Assembly (NCBI GenBank): GCA_029204225.1 | Contig: CM055095.1 | Coordinates: 43,675,184-43,739,183 of the forward strand | From: Diphasiastrum complanatum | Taxonomy: Eukaryota; Streptophyta; Lycopodiopsida; Lycopodiales; Lycopodiaceae | DNA: 64,000 bases | Direction: 5' to 3' | Shown here: positions 50,301 to 60,528 of the stretch, piece by piece | How positions within the stretch are numbered: the stretch's first letter is position 1 | Layout of the letters: each line of letters opens with the position of its first letter | Notes under the pieces: generated by a model | Databases searched by the model: none | The model's input: the letters and a program-made list of their open reading frames with translations, nothing else | What the model was told of the DNA's origin: nothing | Position numbers and translations under genes: made by a program

Positions 50301-53300
50301 GAAAAATTTTAATGTTTGTTGGTACACATCACTTTAAAATCCTTCGGGATCCACAAATATACCCAATCTCCTTCTTGGAAATCTCAAGGTGATCTTTTCA
50401 TATTACCATAATGTGTGTCCCTATATTGGGCACTTTGGACATTCTCACATGCTATTTGTAGCATTTCCTACCTATTGTGCAAGAAATCCGCTACCTTCCA
50501 AAACTTGATCGTTTGAGTTCTACAAAAATAGGTGACCTAAGTTTATATCCGTACATAAGCATAGATGGGCTATAACTAGTAGCCGAATGCTTTATATTGT
50601 TATAGGCAAACTCAATCAAGAGCACATACTTATTACCATAAAAGGGATGCCTCCATGATTTAAGAGCATGGATCATTGCAAATAACTCCTTTTCCTTAGC
50701 AGTATACTTAATTTGAGTGTCGGATAAATTTTGACTCTTGCAACAGAACAACTCCAATGGCCGTATCACTTGTGTTAGTGTTGATGACAAAAACGATATT
50801 TAGATCCATTATTCATAAAACAAGAGACCGACACGAATAGAAGCTTGAGTTTCTGAAAACTCTCATTTAATTTCCCGTTCCATCTAGTCAAAGGGTTAGG
50901 GCTATTTTTCCAACATATGACCCCCTTTAATACATTATTAAGAGGGGCAGCAAATTTTTGTAAGAACACAGTGAATCCCAAAAATGATTTAAATTCATGA
51001 GCAATTCTAAGGATTGGCCATTCGACAACTGTCTCTACCTTTTCCTCGTCAATCTTGATTTCTTTAGTGATGATCTTACGACCAAGGTAAAGAAGTTCTT
51101 TCTAAAGAGCTCACACTTGGATTAATTAGCACAAAGCTTCTCATTTTAAGACAATACGAAATGCTTCACATGCTCTTTTAATCTTCTACCATAGATCAAA
51201 ATATCTAGAAACACTACAACAAACTTAGAAAATAGTCGAAGCATTTGCCAAACCAAAGGGTAAGACTAGGAAACTCATAAGGTCCAAACCAATCTTTGAC
51301 ACATCATTTGAATGTATTCGTATATGATGATATTTCGTACCAAGATCAATTTTTGGAAAGAATCTCACTCCACTAACCGATCTAGGAGATCATCCATCCT
51401 AGGTAGCGGGTAATGGTAACTCTATTTAGGTCCTTATAATCTATGCACAAGTGCAAAAACCCCCCCTTGTACCAAGAATTTCTTATGACCTTACCCATGA
51501 TTTTCCCGAATTCCCATAATATACCTCATCAGCTGCCTCCATAGATTTTCCATCCCATCAATCTTGTCCAAAACCCTCGTCTGGTTAGGATAAACAAGTT
51601 TGGAATGATATTGGACACCATTAACACCACCAACAAATTATCCATGCACAATACCAATCACCTAACCACCTACATGATGCCCGACCATTTGCCACCATGT
51701 TCTTTGCAATAAAAAATGAATCAAATGAAGGTAGAAGGCTCATTAATCTTCTCTTTAGTTCATGCACTGGTGGCCTTTGGCAGAAGTTCACTCCTCATCC
51801 TTCACCTTCTCCTCTCATGGATCTTCACACTTGGATTGACTATGCCACCACACTATACACCATCCCTATTGACACACCCATTATCATTTCTCCAAAAACC
51901 TTCTAATTTCTCTCTCTTTATGCCAGATATAGGTGCCAACCAGCCACCGAAATTCCAAATCGTCAACAAAGGTGCTGAAAAATGTCGTGATAGTAGGGCA
52001 CTAGATACGGCGTAGAGAGAACAGCCACAAAGTAGGTCAAAAATATGCTGAGAAAAGTGGCAAAAGGCAGCCACAGTAGGACGCCCAAAATGCTGAGGAA
52101 TAATCGCCCTGTGGTCTGCAAATTAGCCACCCAAACAAGCTGCAAATAAGCTGAAAAAATCGCTGAAAAGGATGAGGAAGTAGGGCGCTGGGCAGCAGCT
52201 AGTAAGATCCGCAAATCTCCTACAAAATGATGGAAAAACCGCTGAAAATGGTGATGAAGTAGGGCGCTGGATAGCCTCCAATCAATCCGCGAAATGGGCA
52301 GCAAATCGGTGGAGAAAATCGACGAAAGTGACAAGGTAGTAGGGTGCTAACTAAATCTGAGAAAAGTGGTGCAAATCTGAGGAAAGTGCTCTGATACCAA
52401 GTTACAAGCTAAGATTCACTACCTATGCTATAAAGCAGGACTTAGGCTACAAAGTATGACAGAGAGAATATTTAATGAGGCTAAAGAAGAGCAATCATCA
52501 TCCGCTCCATAAAAGACTACAATGTTGCCCTATATATAACCTACCAATGAACCCCAAAGTAGGAATTCAAAATTGAGGTGAAACAGGGTTCCTCCCTCTC
52601 ACCTACTCTCTTTCGATTATACATTGATGAGCTTGAGGAGGTTATTGGTCGTGGTGAGGTCTAGGTGTAGCCTTGGAGATATAATAATTGTCTTATCTTG
52701 TTATATGTCGCTGATGTAGCTCTATTATTACCGATTAGAGAGGGGCTCCAGAGACATCAGAACAATCTACATGCTTTTTGCACCAGATGGGGATTGCAGG
52801 TGAACATTTTAAAGACCAAAATCACGATCTTCAATACTTCTAGAGCCTTGATGGAGAGACGGGTGCTTATCGTCGGTGGTCAGCCTCTAGAGGTGGTCTC
52901 ACCCTATACCTACCTAGGGCGCTTTTCAGTAGTCCCATTTTCAGACATGCAGCTTTAGCCCGCCTAGGAAAGGGCCATGCCTCTCTGGTCCAATTGGAGA
53001 GGTTCTTGCTTTTGTAGATACATTATGGTCACTCGTACAATACTCCATTCAACCGAGGCTTGATGTACAGGCCTTGCCTCTTCTAATTGGACTAGTATAT
53101 CACGACTACAAATCATCATACTTTCTCGGATGATACAGGCTAAGCCCTTCGTGCCACATCATATTATCACTACCGAGTTTTCAGTTCCTCCATTATAAGT
53201 TGATGCTATTCTTTTGACTCGTTGAGTATATTCAGAGAGCGTTGTCGCAGCATGCCTCCTCGTAAATTGGCTAGTGCCCCTACACCTTAGCCATCCGTTT

Positions 53301-56300
53301 CTATTTCCAACGTCCTCTTCACATCCAAATTCGCCTTCACCTTCTACAATGTATGTTGCAAATCCTATGTCTCCATCAAATCCTATTCTTCACAAAAGAG
53401 AACTTATTGTAGCTCTTCCTTTGACTCCAAACACCCCACAAGCATTCTTTGACTCCATTGGCCTGAGTCTCTCTTCTTCCTAAAGATCGATTCCAACTAT
53501 TCCAATACCTTAACAATCACAGAGAAAGACTTGCTTCTCACTAAGCTATGATTCTAGTTGTGCAATTGCACCTCCAAAAGCTAGATACGTTTATTGAAGA
53601 AATCAAGAAAGAAATTGTAGTTTTCAAAAGTGAAGCGTCCTCCCAAATAGCTACCTTAGCCAAAATCCAGCAACTCGAAAGTCCACGGAACAACATCATA
53701 GGGCTATCCAATCATGGGCTGATGTACTGGACCATTTGATTGTAGCTTTTCCTCCACCTTCAATCCCTTCACCTTTGTTTATTTCAGCTATGTTCACTCA
53801 GAGCCGTCTGCGAGAGAAGAAAGCTCTTGATATTTAGGTTAGAGGTATTATGAATTCCCAAGATATTGTTGGAGAAGCTAAGAAGTTTTTGAAAAAGAAT
53901 CCTTAGCATCATAGCAAAGGTATGGAGACTACTTGGTGGACAAAAAACGATCCGGATACTCGTCATATGCTTCACGACAATGTCTCGCTATCGTGAAATG
54001 TTGGGGAAGAGATCAAAGTTGTGGGATACCAAAGGCCTTATTTCCATTCAAGTGCAAGCACACATAAAAGCATGACAGAAGCAATAACAACCAGAAAGCG
54101 GCTTGACTATGGAGATGGTATCATCAAATTTGTGGATTGTAAGCCTATGGTTACAATAGAGAGTTCACATTTTGAGGTAGAATTAGAGTCAGAGAAATGA
54201 AGAGATGTCCAGTTGAACTTGTAAACGGTTCACTTTTATCTTCAGGTGCCCAGTATACTATGAGTTTGAGGGAGATCTATTGCCTATTTCGTGACATACC
54301 CAAAACATAGCATATGAGGATCCTCAATGTGTTGCACTTCTGCTACGAGATATGTTCTTACTACGAGGGAATCTATGTCAGACAATTCATCGAAACCAAC
54401 CTAGTTCTCAACTCCGGATCACATCGTTCTTCTCTAGGAGACCGCTTCGAAATCCCGAGTTTGATTATGATGATGACGATGACACATCTTTTCATAGAAA
54501 TCAAAGACAATGCATCATTCAGAGCCATGTTGCAGTTGGGGTTATACGACGTGTCATGAGGAGACACACTTCTCATCCTCCCAGACAATGTGATTGTCCC
54601 AAAATCTACTCATATTGGTACTCGTGTCACATCCTTCTTCAACATCAACATGGAATGATATTGCTATACCTTTTTGGCATTATTGTAGTAGGATACATTA
54701 TATTTTTGCACAACTTATTCAATTCAGTTCAATTCCATTTCTCATAGTTAGGTATGCTTCTTTCCTTAGATTTTCTCTCATGTTGCTTGTATTTTATTCA
54801 AATATTCTAAGTTGCGTTGTTAGTCGTCATCAAATTTCATCACACATCAGGTTTTCTCTAAAGAAAACTCAACACACATATCATCGAATATATCATATTT
54901 TCTTTCACATTTCCTAGCCACACAAAAATCTGATTTCTCTTTGTCTTGTGATGCTTTTGCATCACATGATGCAAAAGCAAGTCAACCCTCTAATATGACA
55001 ACTTAAACATGATACTCATCCAAAAAAATTATCTAAATCATTGTTGAGGCAATCCACAAATGATTGAGAGCACTAATATGACAACTTAAACATGATACTC
55101 ATCCAAAAAAATTATCTAAATCATTGTTGAGGCAATCCACAAAATGAAGGTAGAATGATATCTCCACAAAACTAATCGATAAGTATTTTATTTGGCTATA
55201 ACGAAGAAGACACGCATGGCATTTCTTACTTACATGAACAAAAGCCTATACACTAACAAAAAGGAAAATAGAGTGCCCATGAAGATGACAAGCAATCGTC
55301 CATCCTCAAAAAAACTTTGTTAATGATGGTGCTCCAAAAAACTATTGTGGGTGTAATGAGTCAACATAAGGACGACGATTGATATAGTAAAATACCTAGG
55401 GAACTATGAGCCAAGATTCATCAAGGAAGCTCCAAAGGTGGCTAGCTAACAATAAGTAGATGCCTTGTCGATCTTTGAAGGCTAGTCACTAGCTCAAGCT
55501 AAGGCCACTTGGTCATTGTATTTAAAACAATTGTCTTCAGGAATGATCAATTTACTATCTAAATCAGTTATCATCAAGTATTGTTTTGTTATTAGTAGAT
55601 ATGCATAGTCAATTTTGACACTTGCAACGTGAACTCAATAAACATGCAAGTTATAGAAGTGGAAAGATGTTGTTATGGCCATTCATGGCACAGATCGCAA
55701 ACAGAAGGGGCATATCCACTCTCTGATTCACTTAGCTAGAGAAGTCTCCACCCAAGGAGATGAGATAGCAAATTGCTTACTATCGACAATGAATGGTTTA
55801 CTAGAAGGGAGATTATCGCTACCTCCTATAATCCTTCAAAAAATCCACCAACAAGTCCAAGTCCCACAAGTCACTAAAGATGGTCAATTGACATACAAAT
55901 TGAAAGCGCTGCTTCTAATTAATTAAATCCGGATATTCCCTTATGAGAATGCTGTATCTTCTGGTGAACGTTTCTGTGACTGATGTCTCAATTGCATGCA
56001 TATATTTTGTGTTGAACCCTACTGTACTAGAGCTTAGCTTTCAGAACTCTCTACTGTTAAACTTGTGACCTGAATCCAGTATAGGAAATAAAGGAAGACC
56101 ATTATAACAACCCTGATCAGGTGCGATGAAATAACAACCAACCGTGCATAACCATTCTCATGTATACAACGGAGAAGAACAACACACACAATAATGAAAT
56201 GATGTTATTGCAATAGCATACATTCATGTTCCAAAAGAAGGAAAGACTTCGATTTGTGCATTTAAGGAGCACACAAGCTATCAAATGACTCTTGCTATGA

Positions 56301-57465
56301 AACCAACCTGTTATTAGCATCATCCTCATCACATTTAACATTCTGCTGCAGGTAAAGTGGAACCTGCATAAAAGCCAGCTTGATTTTTGCTAGTAATAAA
56401 TCAAATCTTGAAACATAACAGTAACCACGTGAACCACTTATCTCAGGTACATGATGTAGATTCAAGATTCGAATAGTATGACAAAAATACAAATTACACA
56501 GCTATATTGGGGAAAAGCGAGCCTATCATTAGTGACTGTACACCGACACTTACACAAAATACTATGGTAAAATACCATTTTACTAACATTACTTCTACAT
56601 TCCCTACCATTAGCATTCTTATTGTGACAACCACCACCTAGATCACATCAGTTAGTAAGCAAGAGCCGAGTTCACAAATACAAGCAAATTATGCAGATAA
56701 ATAGAAACGGTATTTAAAAGATAGGTCACCAAAAATACCTGAGATTTAGTCCGCTCCTCAATAATATTGAATTTGTAAGCTGTCAATCATATTATAAACA
56801 GAACAGGTGCTGACATTAGCTTATTTTGAATGCAACAACTGCTCTCAAGTTCAGACTTGAGTATACATTGTAAAGACTAATCATCAAATAGAAGGTGCTT
56901 GTCATTAAAAATTCTGCTTGTCAGCACAATTGCAGAGGACCAGAGTCAAAAATATATATCAAAGAGGTTTGAACTTTTATAGTGTAGAATTTAGGAGTTA
57001 TGCTTGACAAAAGATACAAAGCAGACATAGATATCATGTTCTCAATGCTCATTAAATTGCTAAAATGACAATCCAAATTGAGCCATCACCTATTTAACCA
57101 AGTGATGCAGCTAATCAATGTATATCATATATCCATATCTCTTCAAGCATCTGAATTATAGAAGTTGAACCTGTGAAATTTGCCTTGAAATGCTGCATCG
57201 CCAAACTGTGAACATTCTTGGCAGTTAAGTACCTGAAATATAATGATCTTCATATCAAGGAAAAAACAATCTCCTGGTAGAATGCAGCAAAAACACAATC
57301 TATAATGTGTGTTCATGGTAACATCAAAAAGTAATAAGACTTGATAGTGAAGTACTCAAACAATTGAAAACATATGAGCTTGTAAATTGACCTGACATCT
57401 TCATAGTGAAGATATTGGAATAAAAGAGCTTTGATGATGTGAGCTGTTGAAATTTCAGCTTCAAC
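46675..57465 (-). CDS. Unidentified multi-exon gene with acidic C-terminal tail
   Basis: Seven minus-strand exons join in frame: 57465-57392, 57232-57171, 56779-56739, 56363-56308, 48039-47947, 47553-47496 and 47307-46675. Every junction is GT-AG and every phase fits (0/2, 1/1, 2/0, 0/2, 1/2, 1/0, 0). That is hard to get by chance. The product begins VEAEISTAHIIKALLFQYLH and has no family I recognise. It ends with about 120 residues of almost pure Asp/Glu and a basic C-terminus (PPKKKLKGA), as in nuclear acidic or histone-binding proteins. The 5' exons are missing from this chain; candidates lie at 62.2 and 63.6 kb. The 8.3-kb intron between exons D and E holds a solo LTR, a gypsy element and a LINE. 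Extra exons there cannot be excluded. Confidence 0.6.
47496..47553 (-). CDS. Exon F of the acidic-tail gene
   Basis: Acceptor ATGCAG, donor GTAATC. Encodes SITSLRTRQLPITCSTEEE; the first G completes a Gly codon. Confidence 0.6.
47947..48039 (-). CDS. Exon E of the acidic-tail gene
   Basis: Acceptor ACCAG, donor GTCTCA. Encodes CCMKSLCLNLKKEPTLKTGL then PCPGLREFLN, joined in phase to both neighbours. Another open frame exists here, so the choice rests on the phases. Confidence 0.55.
48040..48800. other. Intron sequence with degenerate short repeats
   Basis: Around 48215-48420 the words GCTGTAT-AGAAG-TGAATTTTGTTT and GTTAGAAGTGTTAGAAAG recur in degenerate tandem form. No ORF recognised. Confidence 0.4.
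48801..49253 (+). repeat. Candidate solo LTR (453 bp)
   Basis: Begins TGTTAAGG and ends CCAACA (TG...CA with a short inverted repeat). It is flanked by GTCAT and GTTAT, an imperfect 5-bp duplication, and carries a TATA-like CATATAAGG at about 49083 at a promoter-like position. No internal retroelement sequence adjoins it. Confidence 0.45.
49480..49935 (-). repeat. gypsy 3' LTR (same family as 12959-13425)
   Basis: On the minus strand starts TGTCATGCCCATGAT after the purine tract TTTTAGGGGGAAG. Further similarity to the other copy includes GTATAAGTATACC-like and GGGGGCTAGATCC-like words. The inner edge near 49480 is approximate. Confidence 0.6.
50480..51640 (-). pseudogene. gypsy RT/RNase H/integrase remnants
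   Basis: Minus-strand frames read FLHLCIDYKDLNRVTITR, GPYEFPSL, VVFLDILIYG (a catalytic F-L-D-D that has lost one Asp codon), EHVKHFV, then RWNGKLNESFQKLK (RNase H lead-in), QIKYTAKEKELFAMIHALKS and FYGNKYVLL. The last stretch is fused directly to integrase sequence IEFAYNNIKHSATSYSP, so most of RNase H and integrase has been lost. Confidence 0.75.
51960..52350. repeat. Degenerate tandem repeats in the gypsy leader
   Basis: A unit of roughly 85 bp containing GCTGAAAA...GTAGGGCGCTGG recurs at about 51975, 52155, 52240 and, more weakly, 52035 and 52308. Confidence 0.6.
52386..52399 (-). other. Primer-binding site (initiator Met-tRNA)
   Basis: The minus strand reads TGGTATCAGAGCAC, the LTR-retroelement primer site, at the right edge of the gypsy leader. 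Confidence 0.7.
53242..54261 (+). pseudogene. LINE ORF1-like segment inside the LINE
   Basis: After MPPRK the broken frames give Pro/Ser-rich sequence, IVALPLTPNTPQAF, a coiled coil (LQKLDTFIEEIKKEIVVFKS), RLREKKALDI, VRGI..DIVGEAKKFLKKN, and RKRLDYGDGIIKFVD, ending VELESEK. The coiled coil followed by a charged V-R-G and K-x-F-L-K block resembles LINE ORF1 proteins (family-level inference). It is a diverged copy of the element at 60529-61411, sharing the ALP-TP block, the end block and CCAGTTGAMCTTGTAA after the stop. It replaces about 400 bp of LINE sequence. Confidence 0.5.
54948..54965. repeat. Hairpin, possible LINE 3' tail
   Basis: GTGATGC-TTTT-GCATCAC preceded by TTGTCTT and followed by ATGATGCAAAAGCA. 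Other LINE tails in the window have TTGTCTTATATGCC-TTTT-GGCA in the same place. Confidence 0.6.
54991..55143. repeat. Tandem duplication, period 83 bp
   Basis: About 70 bases from TAATATGACAACTTAAACAT are repeated identically at 55074. Confidence 0.95.
55144..56307. other. Unassigned intron sequence
   Basis: An 83-codon plus-strand ORF at 55675-55926 could be a pol fragment but I cannot place it in a family. No exon of the minus-strand gene could be recognised. Confidence 0.35.
56308..56363 (-). CDS. Exon D of the acidic-tail gene
   Basis: Acceptor ATGCAG, donor GTTGGT. Encodes VPLYLQQNVKCDEDDANN plus two bases. Confidence 0.62.
56739..56779 (-). CDS. Exon C of the acidic-tail gene
   Basis: Acceptor TGACAG, donor GTATTT. 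41 bp encoding (A)YKFNIIEERTKSQ, ending on a codon boundary. Confidence 0.6.
57171..57232 (-). CDS. Exon B of the acidic-tail gene
   Basis: Acceptor TTTCAG, donor GTTCAA. Encodes YLTAKNVHSLAMQHFKANFT; the first G completes the Arg codon from exon A and the last G leads into exon C. Confidence 0.65.
57392..57465 (-). CDS. Exon A of the acidic-tail gene
   Basis: Acceptor ATGTAG, donor GTCAAT. Encodes VEAEISTAHIIKALLFQYLH then YEDV plus two bases. A helical, leucine-rich segment. Confidence 0.65.
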
Positions 57466-58044
57466 CTACATACCCACCATTTGAATGGCAAAATCAGCAA
57501 TACAGCCTAATGAAAAAAGCAAAGGCTTTCCATAAAGGCCCTGCCTACTACCAATAGACCAAGATAATTACTGACCAATTAATCAACAAGTCACAAAACC
57601 GATAGTCAATCCGGCAATTCCCCACAGATTAACAAAATCACAGAATCCACACAAGCATCGTAGCACTTGTATAAAGCCATAATTACAAGCTAGATACTGA
57701 TTAGGGCTTTGGTTAGGTACTAGCCCATTAGTCTGGTAGTCTAGAGAGAGAAAGGGAGACCGTAAAAGAAAAATAGATAAACGTTGCAATTTTAACTCTC
57801 TCCCTCAATGTTTAATGTTCACAAACACTTACAAAGCATAATTACACGCCGATCCGAATCGGCCGGTTCAACCCGGCCGATTCTTTATGATTCTTGCCGA
57901 TTCGAACCGGCAGGCCAGGTTCAAATTGGAAAACAGTTCAAACCTCTCTTTTTTAATTTTTATATTAATTTCCCTTAGGATTTGTTAACCGTTTTATATT
58001 GGACCCTGGGGGATTCAATTTGTGGAGACTCAGAGTCGATACAA
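57466..58044. other. Unassigned, with GC-rich hairpin
   Basis: Contains GAATCGGCCGG-TTCAAC-CCGGCCGATTC (57856-57883), an 11-bp perfect inverted repeat among further CCGATTCGAACCGG-like words. Confidence 0.5.
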
Positions 58045-58325
58045 TGTTTGTGGAGGCTGAAGTCAGAAGATGAGTACATTTTACAAGTTACAATTGTACA
58101 AAGAATCTGCTTGCTAAGAAGACTGAGGAGTCAGTGCTCAAGAGTATAATTGAGGTGATATGGTAGGTAGGTTCTGGATGATCTGACAGTTGCAGCAATA
58201 CCTTTGCCACATTCCCTACCCACTTATGATAGTGTTTGAGAAGGCTGAAGATGAGTACAACTATTTGAAGGATCTGCTTGCTAAGAAGAGGCTGGAGTCA
58301 AGACTCAAGAGTATAATTGAGGTAC
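58045..58325 (+). repeat. Duplicated exon-like segment
   Basis: Two diverged copies (58045-58159 and 58233-58325) share GAGGCTGAAG...ATGAGTAC and TCAAGAGTATAATTGAGGT. The second copy is open and reads EKAEDEYNYLKDLLAKKRLE then SRLKSIIE just before a GT, like a helical exon. The first copy has indels. Source gene unknown. Confidence 0.5.
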
Positions 58326-59035
58326 TAATTTATAAATCTCATGAACATCAAATCATGCCAACCACAATGCACAATGCACATTATCATGATTACTACACCT
58401 GGCAAATTATCATGATTCATGTTGTTTCTAGTTTTGACTTGACATTGCTGACACAGCTCCATCTCTACAACCTACAATTGGATTTTGACTCGCGCAAGCA
58501 GTTTGTCTACTTTCCAAACTTGTTTCTTGCGCCTCCAATTGTCTGTGGGTGGTGTTTTTCAGATAGGAATCCAACATAAGAGACTTGTCTCTATCCTTTT
58601 GACATCCAATCCTACTAGATATACCATAAATTTAAAAATCAATAGTCAAATTTCAAAAAATGCAATGTTTGATGTGCAGCCTTCAACTTTGAACCATCAA
58701 CTGTCAACATGACACGTCAATGCTCACTACTGAATGGTCACTGAACATTCAAGTTTTGAACATTTAAGAATGAAATGAACTTTGAAGTCTAAAATTTGAG
58801 TGTTTACCTCTCACTCTAGGCCCCAACCTCGAAGGGCCAGCCTCGTCCGGTGCAACAGGAGTGAGTATCGTGTCACGAGCATGCATGCAAGGGGCAATCT
58901 CGTACCCCCTCAAAACGTAATAATTGTGCCCTGATGCATGTGGGACCCTCCCGTGTAACTGAGGTGGCAATATCTGCAAGTCCACTTTGTGCCATAGGCT
59001 GCAACGATGGTAACATGATCCCAATCCCTCGGCAT

Positions 59036-59036
<1 letters not shown>
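58326..59036. other. Unassigned
   Basis: No recognisable coding or repeat content. Confidence 0.4.

Positions 59037-59109
<73 letters not shown>
59037..59109. repeat. (CT)n microsatellite
   Basis: About 36 CT units, immediately before the truncated LINE. Confidence 0.95.
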
Positions 59110-59111
<2 letters not shown>

Positions 59112-60310
59112 CCCTACAGCCCTATATGCATCAATTGCATGGTGCACGGGCCTTACTTCATCTGATTGGGTAGATCACTATGCTTTCACGCATGATTCGG
59201 GCTAAGCCTTCAGTACCACATCAAATCATCCTTGCTGAGTTTGCGGTCCCACCTATGTACCTTGATGCCTTACTCCAGCTCATCACATATGTTCAGTGTG
59301 TCAGTGCGTTCCAGTCTTCTGAGCAAAGATAAGGCCTCTAGACTTCTTAGCACACTCGGTATCTCTATCACTGCACTTCCTTCTGGTACCCATGACTACA
59401 TCAGACGATTCATTTATAGAGCTTACCTTGATCGAGCCTGGCATGGTCAGTTGGGTGTCAAACCCGACTTTTATCGGCTTCATTTTTTGGAGACAGATGT
59501 ATCAGGGTCCCCATTGCTACCATTGTACCTACGATCTAGATTATCACATGGTCTCAGATTCATATTGGGTCAGCTCTGTGTCTCTTCACACCAGCTTGAG
59601 ATTGAGATTGGTCGCTTTCAGGGTACCCCTCGAGAGGAGAGAATCTGTCAGCTATGTTCCCTAGGTCCTGTAGAGACTACTGAGCATTCTATTTTCTTTT
59701 GCTTAGCTTATTATGAGATTTGTGGGAGATACTCAAGGATACACCAGTTACTTTGCGCTCACTTATTACCTATGAGGATCCACGCTGTGTTGCACTTATG
59801 GTTCGAGAGATGTTTCGATTACGACGGGATCTCCAACCTCGACATCAAATTGCTCCTGACACAGCTTCAGATTACCTCCTTTTTCTCCCGGCGACGTTCA
59901 CGACCAGTCCCAGACTTAGATGATGATGACGAGGATGAGGACACGACTTTCCACAGAGATCAGAGGTAGCACACCTCCCAGCATTACCTAGCAGCCAGAC
60001 CTCTTCGTCCTACCACGAGGAGACGTCCTCCCTACATTCAACATCGGCAACAAATCTCAGTTTCACTCCCCACTGCAGCTTGTATTGCATCTTTTTCAGT
60101 ACTTGATCTGCGGCTTGCTCCCATTATACATAGCCATTTCTTGCCTTATACCTTTTGGTTTAGTAACACTGGTAGTTGTGTTTAAATTTATTATATATGC
60201 TTTTCTTTCAGTTTCGGTGACTTTTTTCATACGCTCCCAGATGGTCCACATACTTGATATGTACTTATTTGTCTTATATGCCTTTTGGCATGGAAAAGAC
60301 ATTACTAAAG
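59110..60310 (+). mobile_element. LINE 3' portion (RT C-terminus, zinc motif, 3' tail)
   Basis: A 5'-truncated LINE. The frame 59232-59969 gives RLLSTLGISITALPSGTHDY, RAYLDRAWHGQLG, LLPLYLRSRLSHGLRFILGQ, a C-x2-C...H-x4-C zinc motif (CQLC...EHSIFFC, ~residues 136-155) and an acidic end after ITSFFSRR. The preceding LSRMIRAKPSVPHQIILAEF is in another frame. About 330 bp of 3' UTR follows and ends in TTGTCTTATATGCC-TTTT-GGCA (hairpin 60279-60290) and GGAAAAGACATTA, then a CT-rich run. This is the typical end of a LINE with a structured tail and simple repeat. Confidence 0.8.
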
Positions 60311-60403
60311 CTTTCTTTCTTTCTCTCTTCCTCTCCCTGTAGGTGTCAGGGCCCTGGACACACTAGGCTTTCACTCATCTTGAGTGCATGCGAGGATCCA
60401 TGA

Positions 60404-60449
<46 letters not shown>

Positions 60450-60528
60450 GGTCTGAGCAGATCTGAGCGCGGTGGTATGAGCAGGTCTGAGCGCGCGGAT
60501 ATCTGAGCGGGACAATCAACATCGTTTC
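60311..60528. other. Junction with (CT)n and TCTGAGCGCG repeats
   Basis: (CT)n at 60405-60446, then three TCTGAGC-type words upstream of the next ATG. Probably the leader of the following element. Confidence 0.45.

Larger units (their letters stand above)
49480..52574 (-). mobile_element. Decayed Ty3/gypsy element
   Basis: On the minus strand: possible 5' LTR remnant (52574-52400), primer site (52399-52386), a repeat-rich leader, RT, RNase H fused to the integrase end, purine tract and 3' LTR. The left LTR belongs to the same family as 12959-13425, but the supposed right LTR remnant does not resemble it, so two related insertions may be joined here. Confidence 0.65.
52575..54990 (+). mobile_element. 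LINE 3' portion, interrupted by an ORF1-type insertion
   Basis: Reads VKQGSSLSPTLFRLYIDELE, LLYVADVALLLPIREGLQRH, FCTRWGLQVNILKTKITIFN and LIVGGQPLEVVSPYTYLG, the RT palm and following blocks; the catalytic motif is altered to YVAD. Similarity to the LINE at 59110 runs to about 53240 (LSRMIQAKPFVPHHII). It resumes at about 54262 and continues through ITSFFSRR to an Asp-rich stretch. Between the two lies unrelated sequence. A hairpin at 54948-54965 may be its 3' tail. Confidence 0.75.

Noticed and set aside
54991-55143. CRISPR-like or satellite array
   Set aside because: Only two copies, no spacers; a simple tandem duplication.
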